A stretch of DNA of 64,000 nt. Source: Virgibacillus phasianinus. GTDB taxonomy: Bacteria > Bacillota > Bacilli > Bacillales > Amphibacillaceae. This document shows, piece after piece, positions 1-7,923 of the stretch; the first letter of the stretch is position 1; each line of letters opens with the position of its first letter. A model generated the notes under the pieces. The model was not told the DNA's origin, searched no databases, and saw nothing but the letters and a program-made list of their open reading frames with translations. The stretch spans positions 930,001 through 994,000 of the forward strand of contig NZ_CP022315.1 of NCBI RefSeq assembly GCF_002216775.1, in the 5' to 3' direction. Position numbers and translations under genes: made by a program.

Positions 1-135
1 CGCGATAACTGATGTCACTACGCTCATCCCGTAAACTTCCCGTTCCTGAAATGCCTTTAAATCAGCCTGGATCCCAGCACCTCCAGTTGGATCGGTACCA
101 GCAATGGTCAGTACAGATGGAATAGAATGTTTCAT
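1..135 (-). CDS. thiD: Hydroxymethylpyrimidine/phosphomethylpyrimidine kinase, N-terminal part (cut by window edge)
   Basis: Only the first 45 codons lie in the window; the gene runs off the left edge. The N-terminus contains [20 protein letters not shown], the substrate- and nucleotide-binding start of the ThiD/PdxK ribokinase-like family, which phosphorylates HMP and HMP-P for thiamine synthesis in the cytoplasm. The ATG at 133-135 is preceded by an AAAGGGG ribosome-binding site. A TPP riboswitch and terminator lie upstream on the same strand, which supports a thiamine rather than a pyridoxal role. Close paralogues used for pyridoxine salvage share this motif, so the exact substrate is inferred from the riboswitch. 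Confidence 0.88.
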   Translation of the reverse strand, partial: MKHSIPSVLTIAGTDPTGGAGIQADLKAFQEREVYGMSVVTSVIA

Positions 136-200
136 AGAGGAACCCCTTTCACTTGGAATTGAAGTCCACTAGGGGCAGTGGGGAACTTGTGCAGGTAGTT

Positions 201-245
201 TTTATACTTTATACCGACGATAAAGATGTCTTAAAGTGCAAAAAA
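201..245 (+). repeat. Short copy of dispersed intergenic repeat (tail part)
   Basis: The stretch TTTATACTTTATACCG followed by a degenerate ATAAAGAT and CTTAAAGTG matches the tail of the dispersed repeat at 7036-7290, 35555-35662 and 58434-58530. Here only the tail is present, between the riboswitch terminator and thiD, so it belongs to the untranslated leader of thiD on the opposite strand. Confidence 0.55.
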
Positions 246-270
246 ACCACACCAGAAATTGGAGTGGTTT
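238..270 (-). terminator. Intrinsic terminator of the TPP riboswitch leader
   Basis: On the minus strand AAACCACTCCA and TGGTGTGGTTT form a hairpin followed by seven T. It lies between the TPP aptamer and thiD and is the likely expression platform. Confidence 0.75.
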
Positions 271-304
271 GTATGTACAACAGTGTTTATGTTAAAACAA
301 CCGA

Positions 305-396
305 CCTCCACTTTCCTACGCTAGTATGAACTAGATCAGGTTCAAAGGGATAAAGGAATTCCTTATCTCAGCCAAATGGCACCCCTAGTGGACTTT
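305..396 (-). promoter_or_regulatory. TPP (thi-box) riboswitch
   Basis: Read on the minus strand it has the TPP aptamer landmarks in order: ACTAGGGGTGCC, GGCTGAGA (366-373), CCCTTTGAACCTGATC (334-348) and AGCGTAGG (315-322). P1 is formed by TCCACT (387-392) and AGTGGA (307-312). It should lower expression of thiD when thiamine pyrophosphate is plentiful, through the hairpin at 238-270. A 13-nt complement of the P1 5' strand occurs downstream at 163-175 (see findings). Confidence 0.95.
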
Positions 397-447
397 CTAT
401 TAAGTTATAATGTTACTAAAACACAGATTTCCTATTCTGTCAATTTG

Positions 448-1293
448 TTATCCTGTGCAAATCATAATAATATGATTGTCAGGATCCTTCACCGTAAAAA
501 AAGCAAAATCATCAAACTCTACAATATCCGAATCAATTTGAAATCCTGTGTTTTCTACAAATTCATAGGAAGTATTTATATCAGCTGTATGGAAATTAAA
601 TAATGGATACGGGGATGGAATGATTGTTTTTACCTCGCCCTTTAGCCCAGCGTCCACCGTTAACCCTGTATGGTCGTTAATTTTCAAATTGTAAACCGGA
701 TCGGACACCTCAGTCCCCGTATAACCTTGCCCCAGCAGTTTCGTATACCATTCTACCGATTTCGCCAAATCAGTAACATGGACAAATATCGTATTAATCT
801 GATTTTTAATTGGACTATCCATTTTGATTCCTCCCAGTTCTTTGACCATTTTATAATTTGTTAACCGAGTGCCTGCGATTAGTTTTAATTGTTTCTGGTG
901 AACAAAGTAACCTTTGGAAAGGAAAAAAGGTTTTGCTGTAATACTTGCCTCAGTGGTTATACAATTGAAGTTTTGTCGTTTCGCATCCGCTTCTAATTGG
1001 GTAACAAGCATTGATCCAATACCTTCCGCTTGATGGTTTTTATGAACGTACAACAAGTCGACCAAACCCTCATCCGTCATATTGCCAAACCCCACAATTT
1101 TATCATTGATTAACGCAATATATGTGAGGCTGGTGTCAAGACGGTTCACCCATTCATCAACAGTGTGCCTGTTATTCGCCCATTCCTCGACCTGCTCTTT
1201 GGAATAATCTTTTGTATTTACAGTAAGAATCGTTTCCCTGAATAATGTGATGACCTCATTAATCCTATTGCTTTCAAACCTTTTTAATTCCAA
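448..1293 (-). CDS. GNAT acetyltransferase fused in frame to a VOC (glyoxalase/bleomycin-resistance) domain
   Basis: The frame encodes two domains. Residues about 1-155 are a GNAT N-acetyltransferase with the acetyl-CoA loop HQAEGIGSML near residue 90. From about residue 158 a VOC domain follows (IFVHVTDLAKSVEWYTKLLG), ending FFTVKDPDNHIIMI. The start is taken as TTG at 1293, after AGGGTAGG; the frame is open further upstream to 1356 without a good ribosome-binding site. The VOC part has its own GGGAGG site 7 bases before an ATG at 822, so it may be made separately. The two domains are usually separate proteins. Substrates are unknown. It is the last gene of a run of minus-strand acyltransferases. 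Confidence 0.7.
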   Translation of the reverse strand: MELKRFESNRINEVITLFRETILTVNTKDYSKEQVEEWANNRHTVDEWVNRLDTSLTYIALINDKIVGFGNMTDEGLVDLLYVHKNHQAEGIGSMLVTQLEADAKRQNFNCITTEASITAKPFFLSKGYFVHQKQLKLIAGTRLTNYKMVKELGGIKMDSPIKNQINTIFVHVTDLAKSVEWYTKLLGQGYTGTEVSDPVYNLKINDHTGLTVDAGLKGEVKTIIPSPYPLFNFHTADINTSYEFVENTGFQIDSDIVEFDDFAFFTVKDPDNHIIMICTG

Positions 1294-1443
1294 GACTATC
1301 CTACCCTTTTTGTGGCAATGCCATAAATTTTTAATTGGGCCCGGTATGGTTAGCATCGGTCCGGACCTTTGAGATATCTATCGGCCGTTCTCAAGATCTC
1401 CTCTACCTGAGCCTAGGTTATTTTTATGAATGTGTACGGCATA

Positions 1444-1875
1444 TCAATTGTACACGCCTTGAAAGCTGTACGGAATGGAGGATTCCAGTAAAACCCGCAG
1501 TCCATTTTCGTGGTATGGCAGTAATTCGGACGCGCTGTCCAGGTCAATCCACTTTACCTCCGAGATGCCAACTTGATCATCTGTATCCTGTATAGCAAGT
1601 TCCCCGCCAACGACAGTAGCCATAAAGGTAATAAACAAAGCATGGTGATCATCCTTCTCCATAAAAGCTTCGTTGACAGAAACAATTTCACCAACTTCAA
1701 CCGTTAATCCCGTTTCTTCTTTTGCCTCCCGTACAGCTGCTGCGGCCAATGTTTCACCTTCTTCAACGCCTCCACCGGGCAGAGACCAGTTATTGTTTTT
1801 GTTGTTTTTGACCACTAATACCTTGCTTTTGATCTCGTCATAAATTAATGAATACGCGACATCCACTCGTTTCAT
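1444..1875 (-). CDS. Nudix hydrolase
   Basis: A 143-residue single-domain Nudix protein. The Nudix box is complete at about residues 35-57: GGVEEGETL then [11 protein letters not shown], matching Gx5Ex7REUxEExGU, so the Mg2+-binding glutamates are present. Such enzymes cleave nucleoside diphosphates linked to another group, and the substrate cannot be read from the sequence. The ATG at 1875 lies 8 bases after GGGAG and is preferred over the in-frame TTG at 1881, which is too close to that site. It starts 7-13 bases after the upstream GNAT gene and is probably cotranscribed with it. Confidence 0.9.
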   Translation of the reverse strand: MKRVDVAYSLIYDEIKSKVLVVKNNKNNNWSLPGGGVEEGETLAAAAVREAKEETGLTVEVGEIVSVNEAFMEKDDHHALFITFMATVVGGELAIQDTDDQVGISEVKWIDLDSASELLPYHENGLRVLLESSIPYSFQGVYN

Positions 1876-1888
1876 CAGCAATTCTCCC

Positions 1889-2392
1889 TTATTTATTTTC
1901 TATCCAAAACCGCCGTTTCACATTATCATTCTCTTCGGTAAAACTTGTATCCTCAACCCCGCCATTATTCAGAATAACTTTTGCTGAACCTATATTTTCT
2001 TCGTCACAAGTGACTAGAACACGATCCATATTCAATTCCTTACATTTCTTTAAAGCTTCCGCTAAAATACGGGTTGCGTAACCCTTTTTCCGTTCAGTCG
2101 GACGGACGCCGTATCCAATGTGGCCACCAACATTCAGTAAAAACTCATTTAAATCATGGCGGATATCAACCATTGCTAAAATACGATTTTCCTCGTTGAC
2201 CAAAAAATAATTAGAGCTTGGCAGCCAATGACCATTTCCTTTTTCCCGAGTTGCTAGAGCTGTTAAATAATCTTGATACCCATTATGTTCAGCTAAACTA
2301 AAGCTGCTTGGCACCATTCTGGATGGTCCCCATTCCGCTACATAGTCCTGATGTTCCTTCTCCCATTCAAGCGTTGGTCTTACCAACCTCAT
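1889..2392 (-). CDS. GNAT family N-acetyltransferase
   Basis: A 167-residue protein of the RimJ/RimL-like GNAT group. The N-terminus [14 protein letters not shown] starts the fold, [18 protein letters not shown] near residue 95 is the acetyl-CoA pyrophosphate loop, and [19 protein letters not shown] is the helix-turn typical of the C-terminal half. The acceptor is unknown. ATG follows AAGGGAG by 9 bases. It sits 14 bases downstream of the O-acetyltransferase gene and just upstream of the Nudix gene, all on one strand. Confidence 0.88.
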   Translation of the reverse strand: MRLVRPTLEWEKEHQDYVAEWGPSRMVPSSFSLAEHNGYQDYLTALATREKGNGHWLPSSNYFLVNEENRILAMVDIRHDLNEFLLNVGGHIGYGVRPTERKKGYATRILAEALKKCKELNMDRVLVTCDEENIGSAKVILNNGGVEDTSFTEENDNVKRRFWIENK

Positions 2393-2406
2393 TTTTATCG
2401 TCTCCC

Positions 2407-2964
2407 TTATTCAACCGGCTTGATTATTCTTGCAGGATTGCCCGCTACCACAACATTATCCGGTATATCTTTTGTAACAATCGATCCCGATGCAACAACA
2501 ACATTATCCCCTATCGTTACACCTGGATTTATAACGGATCTCCCGCCAATCCATACATTGTCGCCAATTGTAACGGGCTTTCCATATTCGATGCCACTTA
2601 CTCTTTCCACGGGGTCAATTGGATGTGTAGCCGTGTATATATGTACACCAGGTGCAATGGCACAGTTCTTTCCAATCTTCACTTTGCATGCATCCAGAAT
2701 GACACAATCAAAGTTGGCATAAAAGTTTTCACCAACATGGATGTTATAGCCGTAATCACAACGAAAGTTTGGTTCAATAAATATACTGTCTTCACACGAA
2801 CCCAAAAGTTCCTTTAAAATTTCCGTTCGTTTTATATCCTCTGTTTCCAGCGATTGATTAAACTGTCGGGTTAACTTTCGCGCCTGGTTACGCCCCTCTA
2901 TTAGTTCCGGTACAAATGGGTCATACATATCCCCGGCTACCATTTTTTGCTTTTCAGTTTTCAT
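2407..2964 (-). CDS. maa: Maltose/galactoside-type O-acetyltransferase (left-handed beta-helix)
   Basis: A 185-residue hexapeptide-repeat acetyltransferase. The N-terminal Mac segment ([14 protein letters not shown]) is followed from about residue 70 by repeats such as [18 protein letters not shown], with the catalytic His in the TATHP motif, and by [20 protein letters not shown]. The C-terminus [13 protein letters not shown] is diagnostic. The family uses acetyl-CoA to acetylate sugars and probably acts in detoxification of excess sugars. Length matches B. subtilis Maa. ATG lies 9 bases after AAAGGAG. Neighbours are acyltransferases on the same strand. Confidence 0.92.
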   Translation of the reverse strand: MKTEKQKMVAGDMYDPFVPELIEGRNQARKLTRQFNQSLETEDIKRTEILKELLGSCEDSIFIEPNFRCDYGYNIHVGENFYANFDCVILDACKVKIGKNCAIAPGVHIYTATHPIDPVERVSGIEYGKPVTIGDNVWIGGRSVINPGVTIGDNVVVASGSIVTKDIPDNVVVAGNPARIIKPVE

Positions 2965-3003
2965 GATAAATATCTCCTTTGCACCTTTTGATACTTCAAC
3001 TAT

Positions 3004-3834
3004 CTATTTTCCTAGACCATTATATCGATAATAGTCTTGAACTTCATACGAGCGAAACCCACAGTCCTCATATAATTTTAAGGCATGCCTATTTTCAGCC
3101 GCAACCTCCAAAAGAATTATTCCGTCTGACTCTTGTTCAGCGAGGACCATTTGGATTAAGGCGTTCTTGCCATATCCTTTTCCTTGGAACTTCGGAAATA
3201 CTGCAAAACCATAGATATAGCTTTCATTTTCATCTCGCATTAAGCCTATCTTGCCAATTGATTCACGATTCACCTCGATAATATAGAAAGTTTTCCTTTC
3301 ATTCCCGTTATTGGTGCTATTAAACTCCCGTGCTCCTGCTTCATCAAACCCAAAGCACGCTACATCCAGTTGGATCCTGGTTTCCGTATCAACTGATGTT
3401 GCCCGCCTCAATTGAACGCGTTCTTTGGGTAAGTCTAGTTTAGTTGATTCCCATTTCATTTGATATTCCGAAAAGGAGTAGTCAGGTGCTTTGGTGTCTA
3501 ACCACTTTTTTGCTGATTCAGATTTAGCCGGAGCATTTATTAATATTTTCGTAGCATTAGCCGGAATGACGGCGACTGCCTTATCAAATAACTCGGTAAA
3601 AACCCCTCGCCCCCGAAAACTAGGATGTACCATTCCACAGATTTCATATTCATTCCCAAATCCATAGATTGCTAAGAACCCTACCAGCACCTCATTTTCA
3701 TAATGAAAATAGTCCAACTGTTTGTTTTCACTTCTTGCTTTCAACATCTCCCAATTTAGTTTAAGTTGAATCCCTTCTTCTTTTTCACATATATCCTGCA
3801 GTGTTTTAACAGCTGTTAATTGTTGTTTATCCAA
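3004..3834 (-). CDS. GNAT acetyltransferase with two tandem GNAT domains
   Basis: A 276-residue protein with a GNAT-like half at each end. The N-terminal half carries MVHPSFRGRGVFTELF near residue 88, and the C-terminal half carries VFPKFQGKGYGKNAL near residue 215 followed by EVAAENRHALKLYEDCGF. Both acetyl-CoA loops look intact. Substrate unknown. The frame begins with TTG at 3834, with AAGGAG about 12 bases upstream, a long spacing; no better start is visible. It is the first gene of the minus-strand acyltransferase run (3.8 to 0.45 kb). Confidence 0.87.
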   Translation of the reverse strand: MDKQQLTAVKTLQDICEKEEGIQLKLNWEMLKARSENKQLDYFHYENEVLVGFLAIYGFGNEYEICGMVHPSFRGRGVFTELFDKAVAVIPANATKILINAPAKSESAKKWLDTKAPDYSFSEYQMKWESTKLDLPKERVQLRRATSVDTETRIQLDVACFGFDEAGAREFNSTNNGNERKTFYIIEVNRESIGKIGLMRDENESYIYGFAVFPKFQGKGYGKNALIQMVLAEQESDGIILLEVAAENRHALKLYEDCGFRSYEVQDYYRYNGLGK

Positions 3835-4003
3835 ATTATTTATGTCTCCTTAGATATCTTTTTCTAACTATATTAACTTCTACATAGATCCTGCCTATTC
3901 CTTTAATTCACTGGAAATAGTTTTGGACAAATCAGGGCAATGGATAAACTATTTTTTCTTTGTTAAAATCGTTTTTATAGTAAGAATTTAAGGAGAATGT
4001 GTA

Positions 4004-5146
4004 ATGAAAATTGTTTCAATTGAACCGACTCCAAGTCCACATTCCATGAAAATAAACGTGGATGAACATTTACCAGATGGACAAACACGGAATTATAAGC
4101 TTAACGATGATTTAAGTAGTGCTCCAGACTATATCAAGGAGTTATTTGCAATAAAAGGTGTTAAAGGTCTCTATCATGTAATTGACTTTATCGCACTAGA
4201 ACGTAATCCTAGGGATGCTTGGGAGGAAATTCTTCCAAAAGTGCGCCAAGTGTTAGGCTCTTCCGAAGATTCTCCCGAAAAGGAAACTACCGGATCACCG
4301 ACACCTGATAAGCATTTTGGTGAAATTAAGGTGTTCATTCAGATGTTTCGTGGTATCCCTGTTCAGGTAAAACTACAGGATGGTGACGATGAACAACGAT
4401 TCGGACTTCCTGAGCGGTTTATGGAAGCAACTATGAAAGCATCAGAGACATCCGACAATATGTTAATGGAACGAAAGTGGGCGGAACAAAGCCCGCGTTA
4501 TGGGGAGGCAAAGGATATCGGCCAAGATGTTGTCGAAGAGTTATCAGCAAGCTATGACCAGGAAAGATTAAATGAACTGGTCAAAAGGGCTCTTTCCGAT
4601 GATAAAACAGAAGCAAATCAATCAACGGTCACACGAAAAAAGGTGACACTTGATATGCTGGATAATCCCAGTTGGAAAGAACGTTACGCTGCATTAGACC
4701 GAATGGATCTCAGCGTAGACGATCTACTTGTTTTAGATAAGGCACTAGATGATGAAAAAGCATCGATTCGCAGGCTTGCTACTGCATATCTTGGAATGAT
4801 TGAACAACCAGAAGTGCTGCCTCTTCTCTATAAAGCCTTAAAAGATAAAGCAGTAAACGTACGCCGAACAGCCGGGGATTGTTTGTCAGACCTTGGCTTT
4901 ACAGATGCAATCCCAGATATGACTGCTACACTATCTGATAAAAGCCGAATTGTCCGGTGGCGTGCGGCCATGTTTTTATACGAAATAGGTGACAAAACAG
5001 CTATTCCGGCATTGAAACAAGCGATGGATGACCCTGAATTTGAAGTACGCATGCAGGTGAAAATGGCACTTGCCCGTATTGAAGGCGGGGAAAAAGCCCA
5101 AGGGTCGATCTGGCATCAAATGACACAAGCAACCAAACAGAAATAA
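4004..5146 (+). CDS. ypgR: YpgR/CvfC-like protein: Nfu N-terminal domain plus HEAT-like repeats
   Basis: A 380-residue protein. Residues 1-90 form an Nfu_N-type domain (MKIVSIEPTPSPHSMKIN), a domain otherwise found on iron-sulphur scaffold proteins. From about residue 215 to 370 there are short helical HEAT/PBS-lyase-like repeats, for example RRLATAYLGMI, RRTAGDCLSDLG and RWRAAMFLYEIGD at regular spacing. The arrangement matches B. subtilis YpgR and Staphylococcus aureus 'conserved virulence factor C'. The molecular role is not established. ATG follows AAGGAGAATGTGTA. An aldo/keto reductase starts 18 bases downstream, suggesting a two-gene unit ended by the terminator at 6103. Confidence 0.85.
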   Translation: MKIVSIEPTPSPHSMKINVDEHLPDGQTRNYKLNDDLSSAPDYIKELFAIKGVKGLYHVIDFIALERNPRDAWEEILPKVRQVLGSSEDSPEKETTGSPTPDKHFGEIKVFIQMFRGIPVQVKLQDGDDEQRFGLPERFMEATMKASETSDNMLMERKWAEQSPRYGEAKDIGQDVVEELSASYDQERLNELVKRALSDDKTEANQSTVTRKKVTLDMLDNPSWKERYAALDRMDLSVDDLLVLDKALDDEKASIRRLATAYLGMIEQPEVLPLLYKALKDKAVNVRRTAGDCLSDLGFTDAIPDMTATLSDKSRIVRWRAAMFLYEIGDKTAIPALKQAMDDPEFEVRMQVKMALARIEGGEKAQGSIWHQMTQATKQK

Positions 5147-5164
5147 CTAAGGGAGGCAAGCAAC

Positions 5165-6097
5165 ATGACAAATCAAACTATAATTGGAAATACGGACCTA
5201 CTTGTAAATCCAATTGGACTTGGCACGAATGCGGTTGGCGGACATAATATTTATCCCAATCTGGATGAAGAAGCAGGAAAGGAATTAATCCGTACCGCCA
5301 TCAATAATGGGATGAATTTTGTTGATACTGCTTTCGCCTATGGGCCAGGACGCTCTGAAGAATTGGTTGGCGAAGTAATCAACGAAACCGGAAAACGCAG
5401 TGAAGTTGTTCTTGCGACAAAAGGAGCACATAAATATGATGGGGATAATGTTGTCTTTGATAACTCACCAGCCTTTTTAAAGCAGGCAGTTGGGGATAGT
5501 CTGAAACGCTTAAAAACCGATTACATTGATTTATTTTATATTCATTTCCCGGATAAAAACACACCAAAAGATAAAGCAGTTGGTGCCTTAAAGGAATTAA
5601 AGGAAGAAGGGAAAATTAGAGCAATTGGTGTCTCCAATTTTTCACTTGAACAGTTGAAAGAAGCTAACAAAAATGGATATGTGGATGTTTATCAAGGCGA
5701 ATATAACTTGTTAAAACGTGAAGCAGAAAAAGAACTATTCCCATATTTGGAAGAACATAATATCTCATTTGTTCCATACTTCCCTTTCGCATCGGGTATT
5801 CTGGCTGGAAAATATGATAAAAATACGAGGTTTAATGATTTTCGATCCAAAATGCCTCATTTACAAGGTAGAGAATTTGAACAAAACCTGGAAAAGGTAG
5901 ATAAGATACGCACTATTGCTGAATCGAAGCAGACTGAGGTTGCCCATGTTGTATTAGCATGGTATTTGACACGAGGACCAATTGACGTGGTAATACCAGG
6001 TGCAAAACGTGCTGAACAGGTACTGAATAATGTCAAAGCATTGGACGTTAACCTGACGGATGATGAGATAAAGGAAATTGACAGGGTTTTTCGCTAG
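5165..6097 (+). CDS. Aldo/keto reductase
   Basis: A 310-residue (beta/alpha)8 oxidoreductase of the IolS/YqkF-like type. The catalytic tetrad is visible: Asp in [15 protein letters not shown], Tyr in the same motif, Lys in ATKGA, and His in [17 protein letters not shown] and the C-terminal [11 protein letters not shown] bind NADPH. It should reduce small aldehydes or ketones; the substrate is unknown. ATG lies 7 bases after GGGAGGCAAGC. It is followed by a strong terminator. Confidence 0.92.
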   Translation: MTNQTIIGNTDLLVNPIGLGTNAVGGHNIYPNLDEEAGKELIRTAINNGMNFVDTAFAYGPGRSEELVGEVINETGKRSEVVLATKGAHKYDGDNVVFDNSPAFLKQAVGDSLKRLKTDYIDLFYIHFPDKNTPKDKAVGALKELKEEGKIRAIGVSNFSLEQLKEANKNGYVDVYQGEYNLLKREAEKELFPYLEEHNISFVPYFPFASGILAGKYDKNTRFNDFRSKMPHLQGREFEQNLEKVDKIRTIAESKQTEVAHVVLAWYLTRGPIDVVIPGAKRAEQVLNNVKALDVNLTDDEIKEIDRVFR

Positions 6098-6102
6098 ATT
6101 AG

Positions 6103-6137
6103 AAAAGGCGCCTATCAGAATAGGCGCCTTTTCTTCG
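6103..6137 (+). terminator. Intrinsic terminator after the aldo/keto reductase
   Basis: A perfect 13-bp stem, AAAAGGCGCCTAT with ATAGGCGCCTTTT, loop CAGA, followed by CTTCG. It has A- and T-rich ends on both strands and could act in either direction. Confidence 0.9.
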
Positions 6138-6235
6138 TTTGCGGCGAAAAACCATGTGTTCACATTCACATGTATTGCTCCGTTTTTCGTCTTATGCAAA
6201 TCAGCTCATCGCAAGCATTAATTATACCATATAAA

Positions 6236-7012
6236 TCAGCTTCGAGGAATTTTATTTATAGATACAGGGACGATCTCAATTGGTGCATCTTTATAAGCGG
6301 CCACTAGTCCACATTCAATTATTTTTTGTTTAGATACAACCTTTTGTTTTATTTCGATCCAGGTAGGCTGTTCAAAAGGAAAGTCCGATAACATGACAGT
6401 TTGTTTATTCTGCCAATGAATGGCTGAATAATCACCGCCTAGGAAAGAAAATGTAGTAGGAATTGGTATCCCGCTTTTATAAAATTGATGTTCATCAACC
6501 TTTGCTGTACCTGGCTCATTTAAGCAGACATACAATGACAAGTTATCACAGAAATTTAACAAATCATAATGAAACTGAAACGATTCCGGATCAAATTCTT
6601 TTACCTTTTCCTTCAATTTCCTTTGGCGATTTTCCTCATGTTGGACAAATGCTTGTGACTCCTCATTTGAATCATTCGCCGCAAAGCGAGCATAATGATG
6701 GCTACACAAAATCCCTGCATAATTATCCATTTGCTCCACTTCATCAATTCCATTTTTATAAAAAATGAGCTTTGGCTTAGTTGGAAAGTACATAAAAGTA
6801 TAGGGCAGCGAATTCTGGTCATTCATGAATGGCGTACAATCTACTGGTATCCAGCCTCTATCATGTTCATTAATAGCCAATTCAACTGAATTTCTTTTCT
6901 TACTTGAGTTGAAAAAAGAATTTTTCCAGTTAGCTGCAAAAACACCTGCAATTCGTGCATGATTATCCTGTGTAATCATCACAATATCATCCTGTCGTTC
7001 CCGTATTATCAT
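6236..7012 (-). CDS. DUF3891 family protein
   Basis: A 258-residue cytoplasmic protein recognised as DUF3891 by its start (MIIRERQDDIVMITQDNHA), the INEHDRGWIPVD segment and the CSHHYARFA segment. Conserved histidines in HDRGW and SHHYA suggest a metal-binding, HD-like active site, but no activity is established. ATG follows AAGGAAG. It stands alone; a copy of the dispersed repeat lies immediately upstream. Confidence 0.8.
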   Translation of the reverse strand: MIIRERQDDIVMITQDNHARIAGVFAANWKNSFFNSSKKRNSVELAINEHDRGWIPVDCTPFMNDQNSLPYTFMYFPTKPKLIFYKNGIDEVEQMDNYAGILCSHHYARFAANDSNEESQAFVQHEENRQRKLKEKVKEFDPESFQFHYDLLNFCDNLSLYVCLNEPGTAKVDEHQFYKSGIPIPTTFSFLGGDYSAIHWQNKQTVMLSDFPFEQPTWIEIKQKVVSKQKIIECGLVAAYKDAPIEIVPVSINKIPRS

Positions 7013-7035
7013 ATAATTCTTCCTTTCCGAACTGA

Positions 7036-7290
7036 GAAAAGCTCAGGGTGCCCCGTTTAGAAGAGAACGCATAAGCAAGGGCCGTAGAACGCATGGGTTT
7101 CGCGTTCGTAGTGTCCATTGCTTATGACGGCAGCTTCTGGGTGCTGGAGCTAGACAGATTTTGGTTTATACTTTCTGATCTTTTTAGAAAATCTTGGCTT
7201 GACGCCAAGAACTAATGGCGAAAGCCTTAGATTTTTTTATACTTTATACCGATAAAGATTTATACTTTCCTAAAGTGTAAAAAATACCTC
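7036..7290 (+). repeat. Dispersed intergenic repeat, longest copy
   Basis: A 255-bp non-coding unit. The first part (AACGCATAAGCAAGG, GTGTCCATTGCTTATGACGG) recurs at 48882-49075 and inverted at about 35960-36080. The second part (CGCCAAGAACTAATGGCG, TTTATACTTTATACCG) recurs at 35555-35662 and 58434-58530. The second part folds as nested stems AATCT/AGATT, GGCTT/AAGCC and CGCCA/TGGCG followed by seven T, a terminator-like end. No coding capacity is seen. Confidence 0.8.
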
Positions 7291-7328
7291 TTTAGATTAG
7301 AATATCCAAAGAGGTATTTCCATGCAAC

Positions 7329-7856
7329 TTATACAAATGCCGTTATCGGCCCGCAACCAATCCGTTTCCCCGAGTCGCCAGACGGCTGTGACCGGTAATC
7401 GTCGGGATTTTGATGAATCATGATTGACTTTCCTATTACATCCTCAACAGCAAATTTATTTGTAAAAAAGGACGTCTTAGCGTATCCATCATTTGAAAAC
7501 AAAACCGGGAAATCGCCGGCATGATTACCGTGTGGTTGATTTGTTGGATTCCAATGTCCCCCCGCCTGCTGAAAGGGTTCTGGTTCATCACCACTTCCGC
7601 AATCTGCATGTTGATGAATATGAAAACCATGGGGACCGATAGGCGCTTGGTCACCATGCGCAGGTTCATAGTCAGGCAGTCCTGCCACTTCCACTGTTAC
7701 ATTCGTGCCATTTGGAACATCAGTAAAAACGACATATCCGTGTAAATTTGGTGCAAGCTCACTACCTTGAATCTCAGCATACGCCCTTGAAATCACTTGT
7801 CTGTATGGGTAATACATCTGATAGTATGGTGCATATTGTCTATCGTACGAATACAT
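7329..7856 (-). CDS. sodC: Cu/Zn superoxide dismutase-like protein with Tyr-rich N-terminus
   Basis: A 175-residue SodC-family protein. The metal ligands are present: HGFHIHQHADC near residues 76-86, GGHWNPTNQPHGNHAGDFP, and IHQNPDDYRSQ. The arginine-bearing loop is SGDSGKRIGCG. The ATG at 7856 has GGAGG at 8 bases and is preferred over the in-frame ATG at 7880. There is no signal peptide or lipobox. Instead the protein begins with a Tyr-rich segment (MYSYDRQYAPYYQMYYPYRQ) resembling bacterial spore-coat proteins. The likely job is superoxide dismutation or copper/zinc binding; a coat location is inference only. Confidence 0.85.
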   Translation of the reverse strand: MYSYDRQYAPYYQMYYPYRQVISRAYAEIQGSELAPNLHGYVVFTDVPNGTNVTVEVAGLPDYEPAHGDQAPIGPHGFHIHQHADCGSGDEPEPFQQAGGHWNPTNQPHGNHAGDFPVLFSNDGYAKTSFFTNKFAVEDVIGKSIMIHQNPDDYRSQPSGDSGKRIGCGPITAFV

Positions 7857-7923
7857 ATGTGTAACCTCCTGAATTCTCATGTGTTACACATCATATGCCC
7901 ATACATCATTTTTGTGATGGCAC

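Noticed and set aside
1335-1595. Plus-strand open frame of 86 codons
   Set aside because: It is antisense to the Nudix gene, has no ribosome-binding site and no recognisable domain.
2308-2817. Plus-strand open frames of 169 and 123 codons opposite the O-acetyltransferase gene
   Set aside because: They are shadows of the hexapeptide-repeat gene, whose codon pattern opens the opposite frames.
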